Source of the DNA: Acidimicrobiia bacterium
GTDB taxonomy: Bacteria > Actinomycetota > Acidimicrobiia > Acidimicrobiales > Iamiaceae
Length of the DNA stretch: 24,188 nt
Assembly: GCA_019247975.1 (NCBI GenBank)
Contig: JAFBAD010000260.1
Location: 1-24,188, forward strand
Direction: 5' to 3'
Part shown: positions 7,101 to 14,528 of the stretch, one piece after another
Layout: the number at the start of each line of letters is the position of its first letter
Numbering within the stretch: position 1 is the first letter of the stretch
Notes under the pieces: model-generated
Seen by the model: the letters and a program-made list of their open reading frames with translations, nothing else
Databases searched by the model: none
Told to the model about the DNA's origin: nothing
Made by a program: the position numbers and the translations under genes

Positions 7101-7643
7101 GTGAAAGGGATCATCTTCAACCTCGCGGAGGAGGTCGTCAGCGACGCCCACGGCGCGGACGCGTGGGACGACCTGCTCGACGCGTCCGGCGTCGACGGCG
7201 TCTACACGTCGCTCGGCAACTACCCCGACGACGACCTGCACCGGCTGATCAAGGCGGGGGCCGAGTCGTTCGAGCTCCCGCCCTACGACGTGCTCAGGTC
7301 GATCGGCACCGGCGCGATGCCGCTGCTGGCGGAGCGCTACCCCGAGTTCTTCGAACCGCACACGTCGGCCCGCTCGTTCACGCTCACGGTGAACGACATC
7401 ATCCACCCCGAGGTCCGCAAGCTGTACCCCGGCGCGGACGTGCCCGAGTTCGACTTCGACGAGACCGACCCCGACGACCTGGTCGTCACCTACCACTCGG
7501 CCCGCAGGCTCTGCGGCCTCGCCGAGGGCTTCATCGAGGGCGCGGCGGCGCACTACGGCGAGCGGGCGGTCCTGCGACAAGAGCGGTGCATGCACCGCGG
7601 CGACGAGTGCTGTGTCATCCACTGCGTCTTCTCCCCAGCCTGA
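7101..7643 (+). CDS. H-NOX haem nitric-oxide-binding sensor protein
   Basis: The 180-residue protein from the GTG at 7101 (GGAGG four bases upstream) starts VKGIIFNLAEEVV, the signature H-NOX start. Residue numbering matches Thermoanaerobacter H-NOX exactly: proximal haem ligand H102 (in NDIIHPEVRK), P115 (GADVPEF), and the haem-propionate motif Y131-S133-R135 (YHSAR). Position 140, the O2-stabilising Tyr in O2 binders, is Leu here, and position 9 is Ala, so selective NO binding is predicted. Cysteines at 138, 163, 170, 171 and 175 resemble the zinc/redox cysteine site known in Shewanella H-NOX. Its last 32 bases overlap the next gene, a c-di-GMP enzyme, which matches the known H-NOX/GGDEF-EAL pairing. 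An ATG at 7071 is an alternative start but would add ten residues not seen in the family. Confidence 0.93.
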   Translation: MKGIIFNLAEEVVSDAHGADAWDDLLDASGVDGVYTSLGNYPDDDLHRLIKAGAESFELPPYDVLRSIGTGAMPLLAERYPEFFEPHTSARSFTLTVNDIIHPEVRKLYPGADVPEFDFDETDPDDLVVTYHSARRLCGLAEGFIEGAAAHYGERAVLRQERCMHRGDECCVIHCVFSPA

Positions 7644-9621
7644 GCCGACGACCGAGGAGCGACTGGCGCGGCTCGAGCGGCGCCTCGCCCGCGAGCGAGC
7701 CGCGCGCCAGGAAGCCGAGGCGATCTCCGAGCGCGCGACACGCGAGCTGTACGGCGCGCTCAACGAGCTGCAGCGCGCTCACGAGCTGACCGAGCTGCTC
7801 GGCGAGATCGCGGTCGCCGCCAACCAGGCCGACGGCGAGGAGCGGGTGCTGCAGGTTGCGCTCGACCGCATCTGCGCGCACATGGACTGGCCGGTCGGCC
7901 ATGCGCTGGCGCGCACCGGCAACGGTCTGGTGTCGACCGGGATCTGGCACCTCGCCGACGAGGGCTTCGACGACTTCCGCTCGGCCAGCGAGGGCATCGA
8001 GTTCAGGGACGGGACCGGTCTGCCCGGCCGGGTCCTGCAGTCCGGCGAGCCCGCCCAGGTCGACGACGTGATGCTCGACGTCAACTTCCCGCGCCACCGC
8101 ACCGCGGCGGATGCCGGGCTGCACGCAGCGTTCGCGTTCCCGGTGCTCGTGCGCCACGACGTCCAGGCGGTGCTCGAGTTCTTCTCCCGGACGGGCGAGC
8201 CGATCGACCCGGCGATGCTCAAGGTGATGGGCCAGGTCGGCGAGCAGCTCGGCCGGGTGCGGGAACGGCGCATGGCCGAGGACCGCATGGCGCAGCTGGC
8301 GATGCACGATTCGCTGACCGGTCTGGCCAACCGCTCGCTGCTTGTCGAGCACCTCGAGCGGGCCCTGGCCGGCTGCCGTCGGTCGGGTGACTCGGTGTCC
8401 GTCGTGTTCCTCGACGTCGACGACTTCAAGTCCATCAACGACAGCCTCGGCCACGACATCGGCGACGGCGTGCTGTGCGGGATCGCGGCGCGTCTCCGGG
8501 AGACGCTGCGCGCGTCGGACGTCGTCGCGCGGGCCGGGACGTCGACCATCGCCCGCTTCGGCGGGGACGAGTTCGCGATCGTCCTCGACGGCTGCTCGGT
8601 GCCCGAGGTCGTCGCGGCGCGGATCATGGAGGCGCTGCACGCACCGATGCACTTCGGCGCGCAGGAGGTCTTCGTGTCGGCGAGCGCGGGCGGCGCGGTC
8701 GCCGACCTCCAGCTGGGAGGTGAGGACGCGATCCGGGCCGCCAACGTCGCCATGCACGTCGCGAAGCAGACCGGCAAGCGCCGGTACCAGCCGTTCGACC
8801 CGGCCATGTACGACGAGGCGACCCGCCGGCACCGGCTGACCGCGGCGCTGCGCCACGCCATCGAGGCGGACCAGATGCGGGTGCACTACCAGCCGGAGTT
8901 CGACGTCGTAACCGGTGCGATCACCGCGGTCGAGGCGCTGGTCCGCTGGCAGCACCCCGATTTCGGTCTGGTGCCGCCGGGCGACTTCATCAGCGTCGCC
9001 GAGGACACCGGGCTGATCATCGACCTCGGCCGGTGGATCCTCCGCGCCGCGTGCGAGCAGGCGGCGCGCTGGGCCGAGGAGCACCCCGAGCTGTCGACGA
9101 TCACGATGGCGGTGAACGTGTCGGGCCGCCAGCTGCGCGACCCCGACTTCCCGACGACCGTCGCCGAGGTGCTCGACCAGACCGGCCTCCCGCCCGAGCG
9201 GCTCTGCCTCGAGGTCACCGAGACCGTGCTCGTCGAGCACATGGCCGTGGTCGAAGGCGTGGTGGAGGCGATCCGTGCGCTCGGCGTCCGCTTCGCGATC
9301 GACGACTTCGGCACCGGGTACTCCTCGCTCTCGACGCTCAAGCACCTGCCGGTCGACATCTTGAAGATCGACCAGTCGTTCCTGCGGAACGTGCCCGCCG
9401 ACGAGACGGCCGGATCGATCGTCTGGACGATCGCCCACCTGGGCCACCGGCTCGGCCTGTCGGTCATCGCCGAGGGCATCGAGACCGCGCACCAGCTCGA
9501 CGCGCTGGTCGGCTACGGCTGCGACGTCGCGCAGGGCTACCACCTGGCCCGGCCGGTCCCGGCCGAGGAGGTGCTGCCGAGGCTGCTGCAGGGTCCGCAG
9601 CTGCCGCTCCTCCTGGTGTGA
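7612..9621 (+). CDS. GAF-GGDEF-EAL bifunctional c-di-GMP cyclase/phosphodiesterase
   Basis: 669 residues from the GTG at 7612, which lies inside the H-NOX gene (32-bp overlap, so translation is probably coupled). Order: Ser/Thr-rich start, Arg/Glu coiled coil (about 14-60), GAF domain (about 60-215), GGDEF domain with DSLTGLANR and an intact GGDEF at 317-321, then EAL domain with EALVRW (441-446), NVSGRQL, EVTETVLVE, AIDDFGTGYSSLSTLKHLP and AEGIET, so catalytic residues for both synthesis and hydrolysis of c-di-GMP are present. RASD (300-303) is the canonical inhibitory I-site, but eight extra residues AGTSTIAR (308-315) separate it from GGDEF. There is no transmembrane segment, so it is cytoplasmic. 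The likely input is the NO state of the adjacent H-NOX protein. The net direction of activity cannot be told from sequence. Confidence 0.95.
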   Translation: MSSTASSPQPEPTTEERLARLERRLARERAARQEAEAISERATRELYGALNELQRAHELTELLGEIAVAANQADGEERVLQVALDRICAHMDWPVGHALARTGNGLVSTGIWHLADEGFDDFRSASEGIEFRDGTGLPGRVLQSGEPAQVDDVMLDVNFPRHRTAADAGLHAAFAFPVLVRHDVQAVLEFFSRTGEPIDPAMLKVMGQVGEQLGRVRERRMAEDRMAQLAMHDSLTGLANRSLLVEHLERALAGCRRSGDSVSVVFLDVDDFKSINDSLGHDIGDGVLCGIAARLRETLRASDVVARAGTSTIARFGGDEFAIVLDGCSVPEVVAARIMEALHAPMHFGAQEVFVSASAGGAVADLQLGGEDAIRAANVAMHVAKQTGKRRYQPFDPAMYDEATRRHRLTAALRHAIEADQMRVHYQPEFDVVTGAITAVEALVRWQHPDFGLVPPGDFISVAEDTGLIIDLGRWILRAACEQAARWAEEHPELSTITMAVNVSGRQLRDPDFPTTVAEVLDQTGLPPERLCLEVTETVLVEHMAVVEGVVEAIRALGVRFAIDDFGTGYSSLSTLKHLPVDILKIDQSFLRNVPADETAGSIVWTIAHLGHRLGLSVIAEGIETAHQLDALVGYGCDVAQGYHLARPVPAEEVLPRLLQGPQLPLLLV

Positions 9622-9623
9622 CA

Positions 9624-9650
9624 GGGGCCGTCAGAGGCTCAGACGGCCCT
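9624..9650 (+). terminator. intergenic hairpin, terminator or attenuator
   Basis: GGGCCGTC (9625-9632) pairs with GACGGCCC (9642-9649), with a G-U pair extending the stem, and a 9-nt loop. It begins 3 bp after the GGDEF-EAL stop and ends 21 bp before the HD-GYP start. There is no U tract, so it could partly end transcription or stabilise the upstream mRNA. Confidence 0.45.
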
Positions 9651-9671
9651 GACTCCGGCCGATAGGAGACG

Positions 9672-12179
9672 ATGTCTGCCGAGGCGGTGACCGCGGATCG
9701 CGCGCGAGAGCGGTGGTCCAGCCGACCTCGCGCCGCGTTCGTCGTCCGCTCGGCCGCCGCGCTCACGCCGATCGCCGTGTCCGTGGTGTTCGTCGCCGTC
9801 GTCAGCCGCATCGTCGGCCGGCCGTCGGGCCTGCTGCCGACCGTGGTCTGGTGGGTGCTGCTCACCGGGGCATCGACCGTGGTGCTGCTGATGGTCGAGC
9901 GGGGGATGCGCCGCTTCCTGCCGCTGGCCGCGCTGTTCAAGATGTCGCTGGCGTTCCCCGACCAGGCGCCCTCCCGCTACAAGGCGGCGATGCGGACCCG
10001 CACGCTGCGCCAGCTGCAGCGCGGCCTCGACGAGGGCCAGCTGCCCGAGACCGCCGTCGGCGCGCAGGAGAGCGCCGAGCGGTTGCTCGCCCTCGCGATG
10101 GCGCTCAACGACCACGACCGCATGACCCGGGGCCACACCGAACGGGTCCGCGCCTACACGTTGATGATCGGCGAGGAGATGGGTCTGCCCGAGGCCGACC
10201 TCGACCGGCTGCACTGGGCCGGGCTGGTGCACGACATCGGCAAGCTCGAGGTGCCACCCGAGCTGCTGAACAAGCCGGGGCGCCCGAGCGACGACGAGTG
10301 GCAGGTCATCAAGCAGCACCCCGACGCCGGCTTCCGGCTGGTCGAGCCGCTGCGGCCGTGGCTCGGCGAGTGGGCCGACGCAGCGAGCCAGCACCACGAG
10401 CGCTGGGACGGCAAGGGCTACCCGCTCGGGTTGAGCGGCGCGGAGATGAGCCTGTCGGGACGCATCGTCGCGGTGGCCGACGCATACGACGTGATGACGT
10501 CGGTCCGCTCGTACAAGACGGCGATGACGCCGGCCGAGGCGCGCGCCGAGCTGGCCCGCTGCGCCGGCACGCAGTTCGACCCGGACGTCGTGCGGGCGTT
10601 CCTCAACATCTCGATCGGGCGGCTGCGACTCGTGATGGGACCGCTGTCGTGGCTCGCGGAGTTCCCACTGCTCGGTCGCGTGCCGGTGGGTGCGGCGGGC
10701 ACCGCAGTGTCCTCGCTGGCCGCCATGACCGTCGCGGTCATCGCCGGGCTGACCGGCCACGCGCCGCACTCCACCCATCACGAGGCGGCGCCGGTCGCGC
10801 AGGTGCAGCTGGCGACAGCCGCGCCGCCGCCGTCCACCCACCGCCCGCGACCGACGACCACGACGACCGAACCGCCTCCGTCGTCCACCACCACCACGAC
10901 GAGCTCGACGACCACCACCACCTCGACCACCGCGCCGACGGCTCCGGGGGCGGAGGCACCTCCACCCGCACCGCCGGCGGACGCGGTGGTCAACGCTGCG
11001 CCCACCGCGCAGGGCACCTCGGTCACAACCGACGAGGACACACCGGTAACCGTCGACCTCAGTCCGCTGGTCGCCGATCCCGACGGTGACGCGCTGGTCG
11101 CGGGTGTGCCGGGAGCGCCGTCGTTCGGCCACGTCGGGGTCGACGGCTTGTTCCTCACCTACACGCCCGATGCGAACGCCTCGGGGTCCGACTCCTTCAC
11201 CTACTCGGTCGCCGATCCGTCCGGCGCGACCGCGAGCGCCACGGTGACCGTCACCGTCAGGCCGGTCGACGACGCCCCGGTCGGCGGGACGATCGACGTC
11301 ACGACGAACGAGGACACCCCGATCACCGTAGATATCTCCTCCGCGGTGTCCGACGTCGACGGCGACCCGCTTGCCATCGAGACGGTCGGCACCGCGCTGC
11401 ACGGCAGCACCGGCGCAGCCGGGACCCTGGAGGTCGACTACTCGCCGAGCGCGCAGTTCCACGGCGCGGATCAGTTCTCGGTGCAGGTGACCGATCCCGA
11501 CGGGGCGCCGGCGACCGTCACGGTCGCGGTGACGGTGGTCTCGGTCGACGACGCGCCGACGGCATCGAACCGCTCGGCCACCACGAACGAAGACCAGGCG
11601 GTCACGGTCGACCTGACATCAGCGGTCGGCGACGCCGACGGCGACCCGCTGACCGTCAGCGCGCTCGGCGCGCCGGGGAGCGGTCAGGTCGCGTCATCGG
11701 GGCTCAGCGTCACCTACACGCCGGATGCGAACACGAACGGCACCGACACGTTCACCTACACGGTCGCCGATCCCGACGGTGCGACCGCCACCGGGACGGT
11801 CACGGTGACCGTGGTGCCGGTGAACGACGCACCGGTCGGCGGCTCCGCGAGCGTGACCACGAGCGAGGACACACCGCTCACCGTCGACGTGTCGGGCTCG
11901 GTGTCCGACGTCGACGGCGACGCGCTGACCATCACGTCGGTGGGATCCGCGCCGCACGGCGGCACCGCCGCGAACGGCGCGCTGGGGGTGAACTACGTGC
12001 CGGTGGCCGACTTCCACGGCTCCGACCAGTTCACGGTCCAGGTCTCGGATCCGGGCGGCCTGAGCGCGACGGTCACGGTGGACGTCACCGTCACCCCGGT
12101 GAACGACGCGCCGACTGCGCTCGACTCGACGGTGCTGACAACGAGGACCAGGCGGCGACCATCGACCTCTCGACGCTGA
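9672..12179 (+). CDS. membrane HD-GYP phosphodiesterase fused to extracellular tandem-95 repeats (N-terminal part, ends by frameshift)
   Basis: 835 residues from the ATG at 9672 (AGGAG three bases upstream). Two transmembrane helices (about 25-46, 53-76) precede a cytoplasmic HD-GYP domain: RGHTERVR, HDIGK (H187-D188) and HHERWDGKGYP (241-251), all intact, so c-di-GMP hydrolysis is expected. A third helix (about 336-361) leads out to a Thr/Ser/Pro linker (about 362-435) and cadherin-like tandem-95 repeats with DxDGD calcium-type motifs. The topology (in, two passes, cytoplasmic enzyme, one pass out) is consistent. In the fifth repeat near 12,140 the frame slips and ends after about 15 unrelated residues; the repeat continues in another frame to 13189. 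Restoring one base would give a protein of ~1172 residues. It follows the GGDEF-EAL gene by 50 bp and probably acts on the same c-di-GMP pool. Confidence 0.9.
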   Translation: MSAEAVTADRARERWSSRPRAAFVVRSAAALTPIAVSVVFVAVVSRIVGRPSGLLPTVVWWVLLTGASTVVLLMVERGMRRFLPLAALFKMSLAFPDQAPSRYKAAMRTRTLRQLQRGLDEGQLPETAVGAQESAERLLALAMALNDHDRMTRGHTERVRAYTLMIGEEMGLPEADLDRLHWAGLVHDIGKLEVPPELLNKPGRPSDDEWQVIKQHPDAGFRLVEPLRPWLGEWADAASQHHERWDGKGYPLGLSGAEMSLSGRIVAVADAYDVMTSVRSYKTAMTPAEARAELARCAGTQFDPDVVRAFLNISIGRLRLVMGPLSWLAEFPLLGRVPVGAAGTAVSSLAAMTVAVIAGLTGHAPHSTHHEAAPVAQVQLATAAPPPSTHRPRPTTTTTEPPPSSTTTTTSSTTTTTSTTAPTAPGAEAPPPAPPADAVVNAAPTAQGTSVTTDEDTPVTVDLSPLVADPDGDALVAGVPGAPSFGHVGVDGLFLTYTPDANASGSDSFTYSVADPSGATASATVTVTVRPVDDAPVGGTIDVTTNEDTPITVDISSAVSDVDGDPLAIETVGTALHGSTGAAGTLEVDYSPSAQFHGADQFSVQVTDPDGAPATVTVAVTVVSVDDAPTASNRSATTNEDQAVTVDLTSAVGDADGDPLTVSALGAPGSGQVASSGLSVTYTPDANTNGTDTFTYTVADPDGATATGTVTVTVVPVNDAPVGGSASVTTSEDTPLTVDVSGSVSDVDGDALTITSVGSAPHGGTAANGALGVNYVPVADFHGSDQFTVQVSDPGGLSATVTVDVTVTPVNDAPTALDSTVLTTRTRRRPSTSRR
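10840..10965 (+). repeat. low-complexity ACC/ACG-rich tract encoding a Thr/Ser/Pro linker
   Basis: Trinucleotide-like repeats of ACC, ACG and TCG encode runs such as TTTTTEPPPSSTTTTT just after the third transmembrane helix of the HD-GYP protein. The tract is likely an extended stalk lifting the repeat domains off the membrane and may be a target for O-mannosylation; the modification is inference. Such a tract can change length by slippage. Confidence 0.75.
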
Positions 12180-12663
12180 TCGGCGACGTCGACGGCGACA
12201 CGGTCTCGTTGAACGGGCTCGGGACGCCGAGCCAGGGCCAGGTCACGGCGAACGGGTTGACCCTCACGTACACACCGGACTCCGACACCAACGGCACCGA
12301 CACGTTCACCTACACGGTCACCGACCCATCGAGCGCGACCGCGACCGGCACGATCACCGTGAACGTCACGCCCGTGCCCGACGCGCCGATCGCGCAGGAC
12401 GACGCGTTCGTGGCGGACCCGATCCTGCCGCTGTCCGCACCGGCTGGCGCGCTGCTGGCCAACGACTCCGATGTGGACGGCGACAGCCTGAGCGTCGTCC
12501 CCGGCCTTACCGTGCAGGGCCTCGGCCTGGTATCGGTCAACGCGAACGGATCGTTTACGTACACCGCGCCTCTGCTCTTCAGCGGTACGGACAGCTTCAC
12601 CTACACGGTCACCGACGGCAGCCTGACCGCGACCGCCACGGTCACGATCACCGTGAACGCGGC
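10991..12663 (+). repeat. six cadherin-like (tandem-95) repeats with A/B alternation
   Basis: Six units of ~90-95 codons, five of the first kind starting NDAP or DDAP, with D-x-DGD in the first half and an FTYTV or FxVQV strand near the end. Units 1, 3 and 5 share YTPDANTNGTDTFTYTVADP-like ends; units 2 and 4 share an FHGxDQFxVQVxDP end, so the array grew by duplication of a two-unit block. Unit 6 is more distant. The DNA copies differ mainly at synonymous positions, so this is an old but conserved array. Confidence 0.85.
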
Positions 12664-13189
12664 GGCCACCAGCGACGTGTCCTACCTCACGCCGACCCCT
12701 TCGGCGACCGCAGGGTGGACGCTCGCCGGCGCACCTCCGCCCTCGAGCGAGCCGGAGGCCGACACGAGCGACGGCGACAACAAGCCGGGCACGACCATCC
12801 ACCACTCGGACAAGGGCCTCTCGGAGAACGCCCCCGACCACTTCCAGATCTGGTCACAGACCATGGGTTCGACCACCCAGCTCGACGGGCCGGTCACCCT
12901 CGACCTGTGGAGCATGGTGCACGACGGCGAACCGAAGAAGGCGCACCTGTACGCCTGGCTGTTCGACTGCTCGGGCAGCAGTTGCACGCAGCTCCTCGCA
13001 GCGGACTACTTCGCCGATCCGTGGAACGCGCGCAACACGTGGACGAAGCACTCCATCGTCCTCGGCTCGCTGAACAGGACGATCGCTGCGGGCCACGACC
13101 TGCGGCTGCGCATCCAGTTCGACAACGACGACATCTGGATCGCACAGTCAGGTGGCCGCCCGTCGAGCATCACCTTCACCACCGGCTGA
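12209..13189 (+). CDS. C-terminal half of the HD-GYP/tandem-95 protein, displaced by a frameshift
   Basis: This frame continues repeat five, repeat six and a C-terminal domain (from about TSDVSYLTPTPSATAGW to SITFTTG). The coding match begins upstream, at about 12,143, where GAGGACCAG encodes the EDQ of the repeat consensus; the TTG at 12209 is only the first formal start codon and has no ribosome-binding site, so independent translation is unlikely. The last ~170 residues contain HFQIWSQTMGSTTQLDG, LDLWSMVHDGEPKKAHLYAW and a C-x4-C pair (CSGSSC), resembling a secreted jelly-roll domain; no family is named with confidence. The stop at 13187-13189 is 14 bp from the convergent PilZ gene. Taken with 9672-12179 it is one gene with one missing base or a true lesion. 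Confidence 0.7.
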   Translation: MNGLGTPSQGQVTANGLTLTYTPDSDTNGTDTFTYTVTDPSSATATGTITVNVTPVPDAPIAQDDAFVADPILPLSAPAGALLANDSDVDGDSLSVVPGLTVQGLGLVSVNANGSFTYTAPLLFSGTDSFTYTVTDGSLTATATVTITVNAAATSDVSYLTPTPSATAGWTLAGAPPPSSEPEADTSDGDNKPGTTIHHSDKGLSENAPDHFQIWSQTMGSTTQLDGPVTLDLWSMVHDGEPKKAHLYAWLFDCSGSSCTQLLAADYFADPWNARNTWTKHSIVLGSLNRTIAAGHDLRLRIQFDNDDIWIAQSGGRPSSITFTTG

Positions 13190-13203
13190 CCGGCCACACG
13201 CGT

Positions 13204-13608
13204 TCAGCGCATGTCGTGGTCCCCGAGCGCGGCGGAACGTCCGAGCCAGCGGTGGATGATCGGCAGGAACGCCGGGTGCGGGTCGACGAACTCGAGGCCC
13301 ACGATGTTCGACGCAGCACCGTCGCTGCGTCGCACCCGGGTCCGGCCCGCGTGGCCGTCGATGACGAGCACCACAGTCTGACCGGTCATCGGTCGCACAT
13401 CCTCGGGCAGCGCGACGAGGGCGCCGGTCACCGACACGTCGCGGATGGTCACGGGGACCTCGCGGGCGACGCTGCCGCGGAACCGGCGTTGCTCCTCGAC
13501 GATCAGCGTCGCCGGTTCGTGGACGACGGCGCGCTGGCCGAGCCGTTGCTCGTTCAGACCACGCCCTGCAGGCGCCATCACTCGACTCGATTCCCCGTCT
13601 TCCGCCAC
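13204..13608 (-). CDS. PilZ domain protein, probable c-di-GMP receptor
   Basis: 134 residues from a GTG at 13606-13608, with AGGGA upstream. It has both c-di-GMP-binding motifs of PilZ: RLGQR (R22 and R26, RxxxR) and DVSVTG (D57, S59, G62, DxSxxG), followed by a beta-rich barrel (ALVALP, TVVLVID, IVGLEFVDP). It is a stand-alone PilZ with only a short disordered start, so it probably acts by binding a partner. An ATG ten codons in is an alternative start. It is convergent with the HD-GYP gene and 44 bp downstream of the TetR gene on the same strand, so it may be co-transcribed with it. It completes the set of c-di-GMP enzymes and effector in the window. Confidence 0.87.
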   Translation of the reverse strand: MAEDGESSRVMAPAGRGLNEQRLGQRAVVHEPATLIVEEQRRFRGSVAREVPVTIRDVSVTGALVALPEDVRPMTGQTVVLVIDGHAGRTRVRRSDGAASNIVGLEFVDPHPAFLPIIHRWLGRSAALGDHDMR

Positions 13609-13652
13609 CGATCCCTGGTCTCGAGACGGTGGCGCGCTGCACCTTACCGGCG

Positions 13653-14285
13653 CTACGAGAGGTCGGACGGCTCCGGCGGTGCGTCGCTCTGGCCCCGACC
13701 GGTGCGCAGGCCCTCCCGCAGCGCTGCGAGAGCAGCGTCGACCACGACCCGCCGGCTGGCGGGGCTGCTCAGGTCGATGAGCATCTCGGAGGCGCTCAGC
13801 GGCCGGACGACCGCGCCGACCGCGGCCAGCGCGGCAACACCTGCGTACGGCTCGTCGTTGTTCCGGATCGCGAGGGAGACGAACCGCGCCGCCCGGTCGG
13901 TGATCTGCAGCGACGGGTCGAGGTGGCGGTGCGCGGTGATGTCGCGCACCAGGAGCGCCGCGACCACGCGGTTGTCGCAGAGGAAGTCGACGAGGCAGGC
14001 GACGAGCTCACGCTGGCGTCGCGGGCTGAGCGGCCGATCGTCGACGTGCCCGTCGATCAACGCGTCGAGCTCCGCCATGAACGGCCGGACGATCTCAGCG
14101 AGGAGCTCGTCCTTCGTACCGAAGTAGTGGAGGATCGCAGCGCGGGTGACGCCGACGCTGGTGGCGATCTGCTCGAGCGTCGCAACGTCGTAGCCGAGAT
14201 CGCGGAACGCCTCGGCCGCCGCCACGAGGATGGCCTGCCGGGTCTGCTCGCCGGAGCGGCGGGGCGTGAGCGAGGGCGTCGTCAC
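13653..14285 (-). CDS. TetR family transcriptional regulator
   Basis: 210 residues from the GTG at 14283-14285 (AGGG five bases upstream). The N-terminal helix-turn-helix is typical: TRQAILVAAAEAFRDLGYD, then TLEQIATSVGVTRAAILHYF and GTKDELLAEI (residues about 12-58). The C-terminal ligand-binding region is helical, with a DNRVVAALLVRD segment. Length is typical for the family. Upstream starts would run through the operator region and are not favoured. A nested palindrome about 70-100 bp upstream suggests autoregulation. The PilZ gene follows in the same direction. The ligand and regulon are unknown. Confidence 0.9.
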   Translation of the reverse strand: MTTPSLTPRRSGEQTRQAILVAAAEAFRDLGYDVATLEQIATSVGVTRAAILHYFGTKDELLAEIVRPFMAELDALIDGHVDDRPLSPRRQRELVACLVDFLCDNRVVAALLVRDITAHRHLDPSLQITDRAARFVSLAIRNNDEPYAGVAALAAVGAVVRPLSASEMLIDLSSPASRRVVVDAALAALREGLRTGRGQSDAPPEPSDLS

Positions 14286-14352
14286 GGCTGCCCTGTCGGT
14301 CCGAAGATGCCGAATCGTGAGCACCTGGTGCGATTCGTCCTGAACTGCCAGT

Positions 14353-14384
14353 AGGCAACTGACCGGAAAGTCAGCGGATTGCCT
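14353..14384. promoter_or_regulatory. nested inverted repeat, probable TetR operator
   Basis: An inner palindrome CTGAC-N6-GTCAG (14359-14374) is enclosed by AGGCAA (14353-14358) and TTGCCT (14379-14384). TGAC/GTCA spaced palindromes are common binding sites of TetR proteins. It lies about 70 bp upstream of the TetR start. On the minus strand TTGAGG overlaps it as a possible -35. Confidence 0.6.
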
Positions 14385-14472
14385 CAAGGCCGGCCGGCGT
14401 CTCCCGATCGAGGTGGACACGACTGACGCGCCGTGCGCAGCGATGGGCACACGGCGGTTCAGCCGAGCGACG

Positions 14473-14519
14473 ATGCCGTCATCGTCGGGTCCCGGGGGGG
14501 TCCTCGGCGATGACGGCGT
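14473..14519 (-). terminator. hairpin terminator after the partner-switching operon
   Basis: GCCGTCATCG (14475-14484) pairs with CGATGACGGC (14508-14517), extendable by a G-U and an A-U pair, with a 23-nt GC-rich loop. It lies 10 bp downstream of the stop codon of the RsbW-like gene (stop at 14529-14531, minus strand). The rest of the 14,286-14,528 gap holds only this hairpin and the TetR operator. Confidence 0.6.
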
Positions 14520-14528
14520 TGCTCGCCT

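Noticed and set aside
10840..10965. ACC/ACG repeats considered as a CRISPR or regulatory repeat
   Set aside because: They are in frame, encode a Thr/Ser/Pro linker and lack spacer structure.
5675..11462. Long minus-strand frames opposite the monooxygenase, GGDEF-EAL and HD-GYP genes
   Set aside because: They are antisense shadows of proteins with intact catalytic motifs and have no recognisable domains.
12130..12150. Programmed ribosomal frameshift in the HD-GYP/tandem-95 gene
   Set aside because: No slippery heptamer or downstream pseudoknot was seen; a simple one-base loss explains the repeat spacing.
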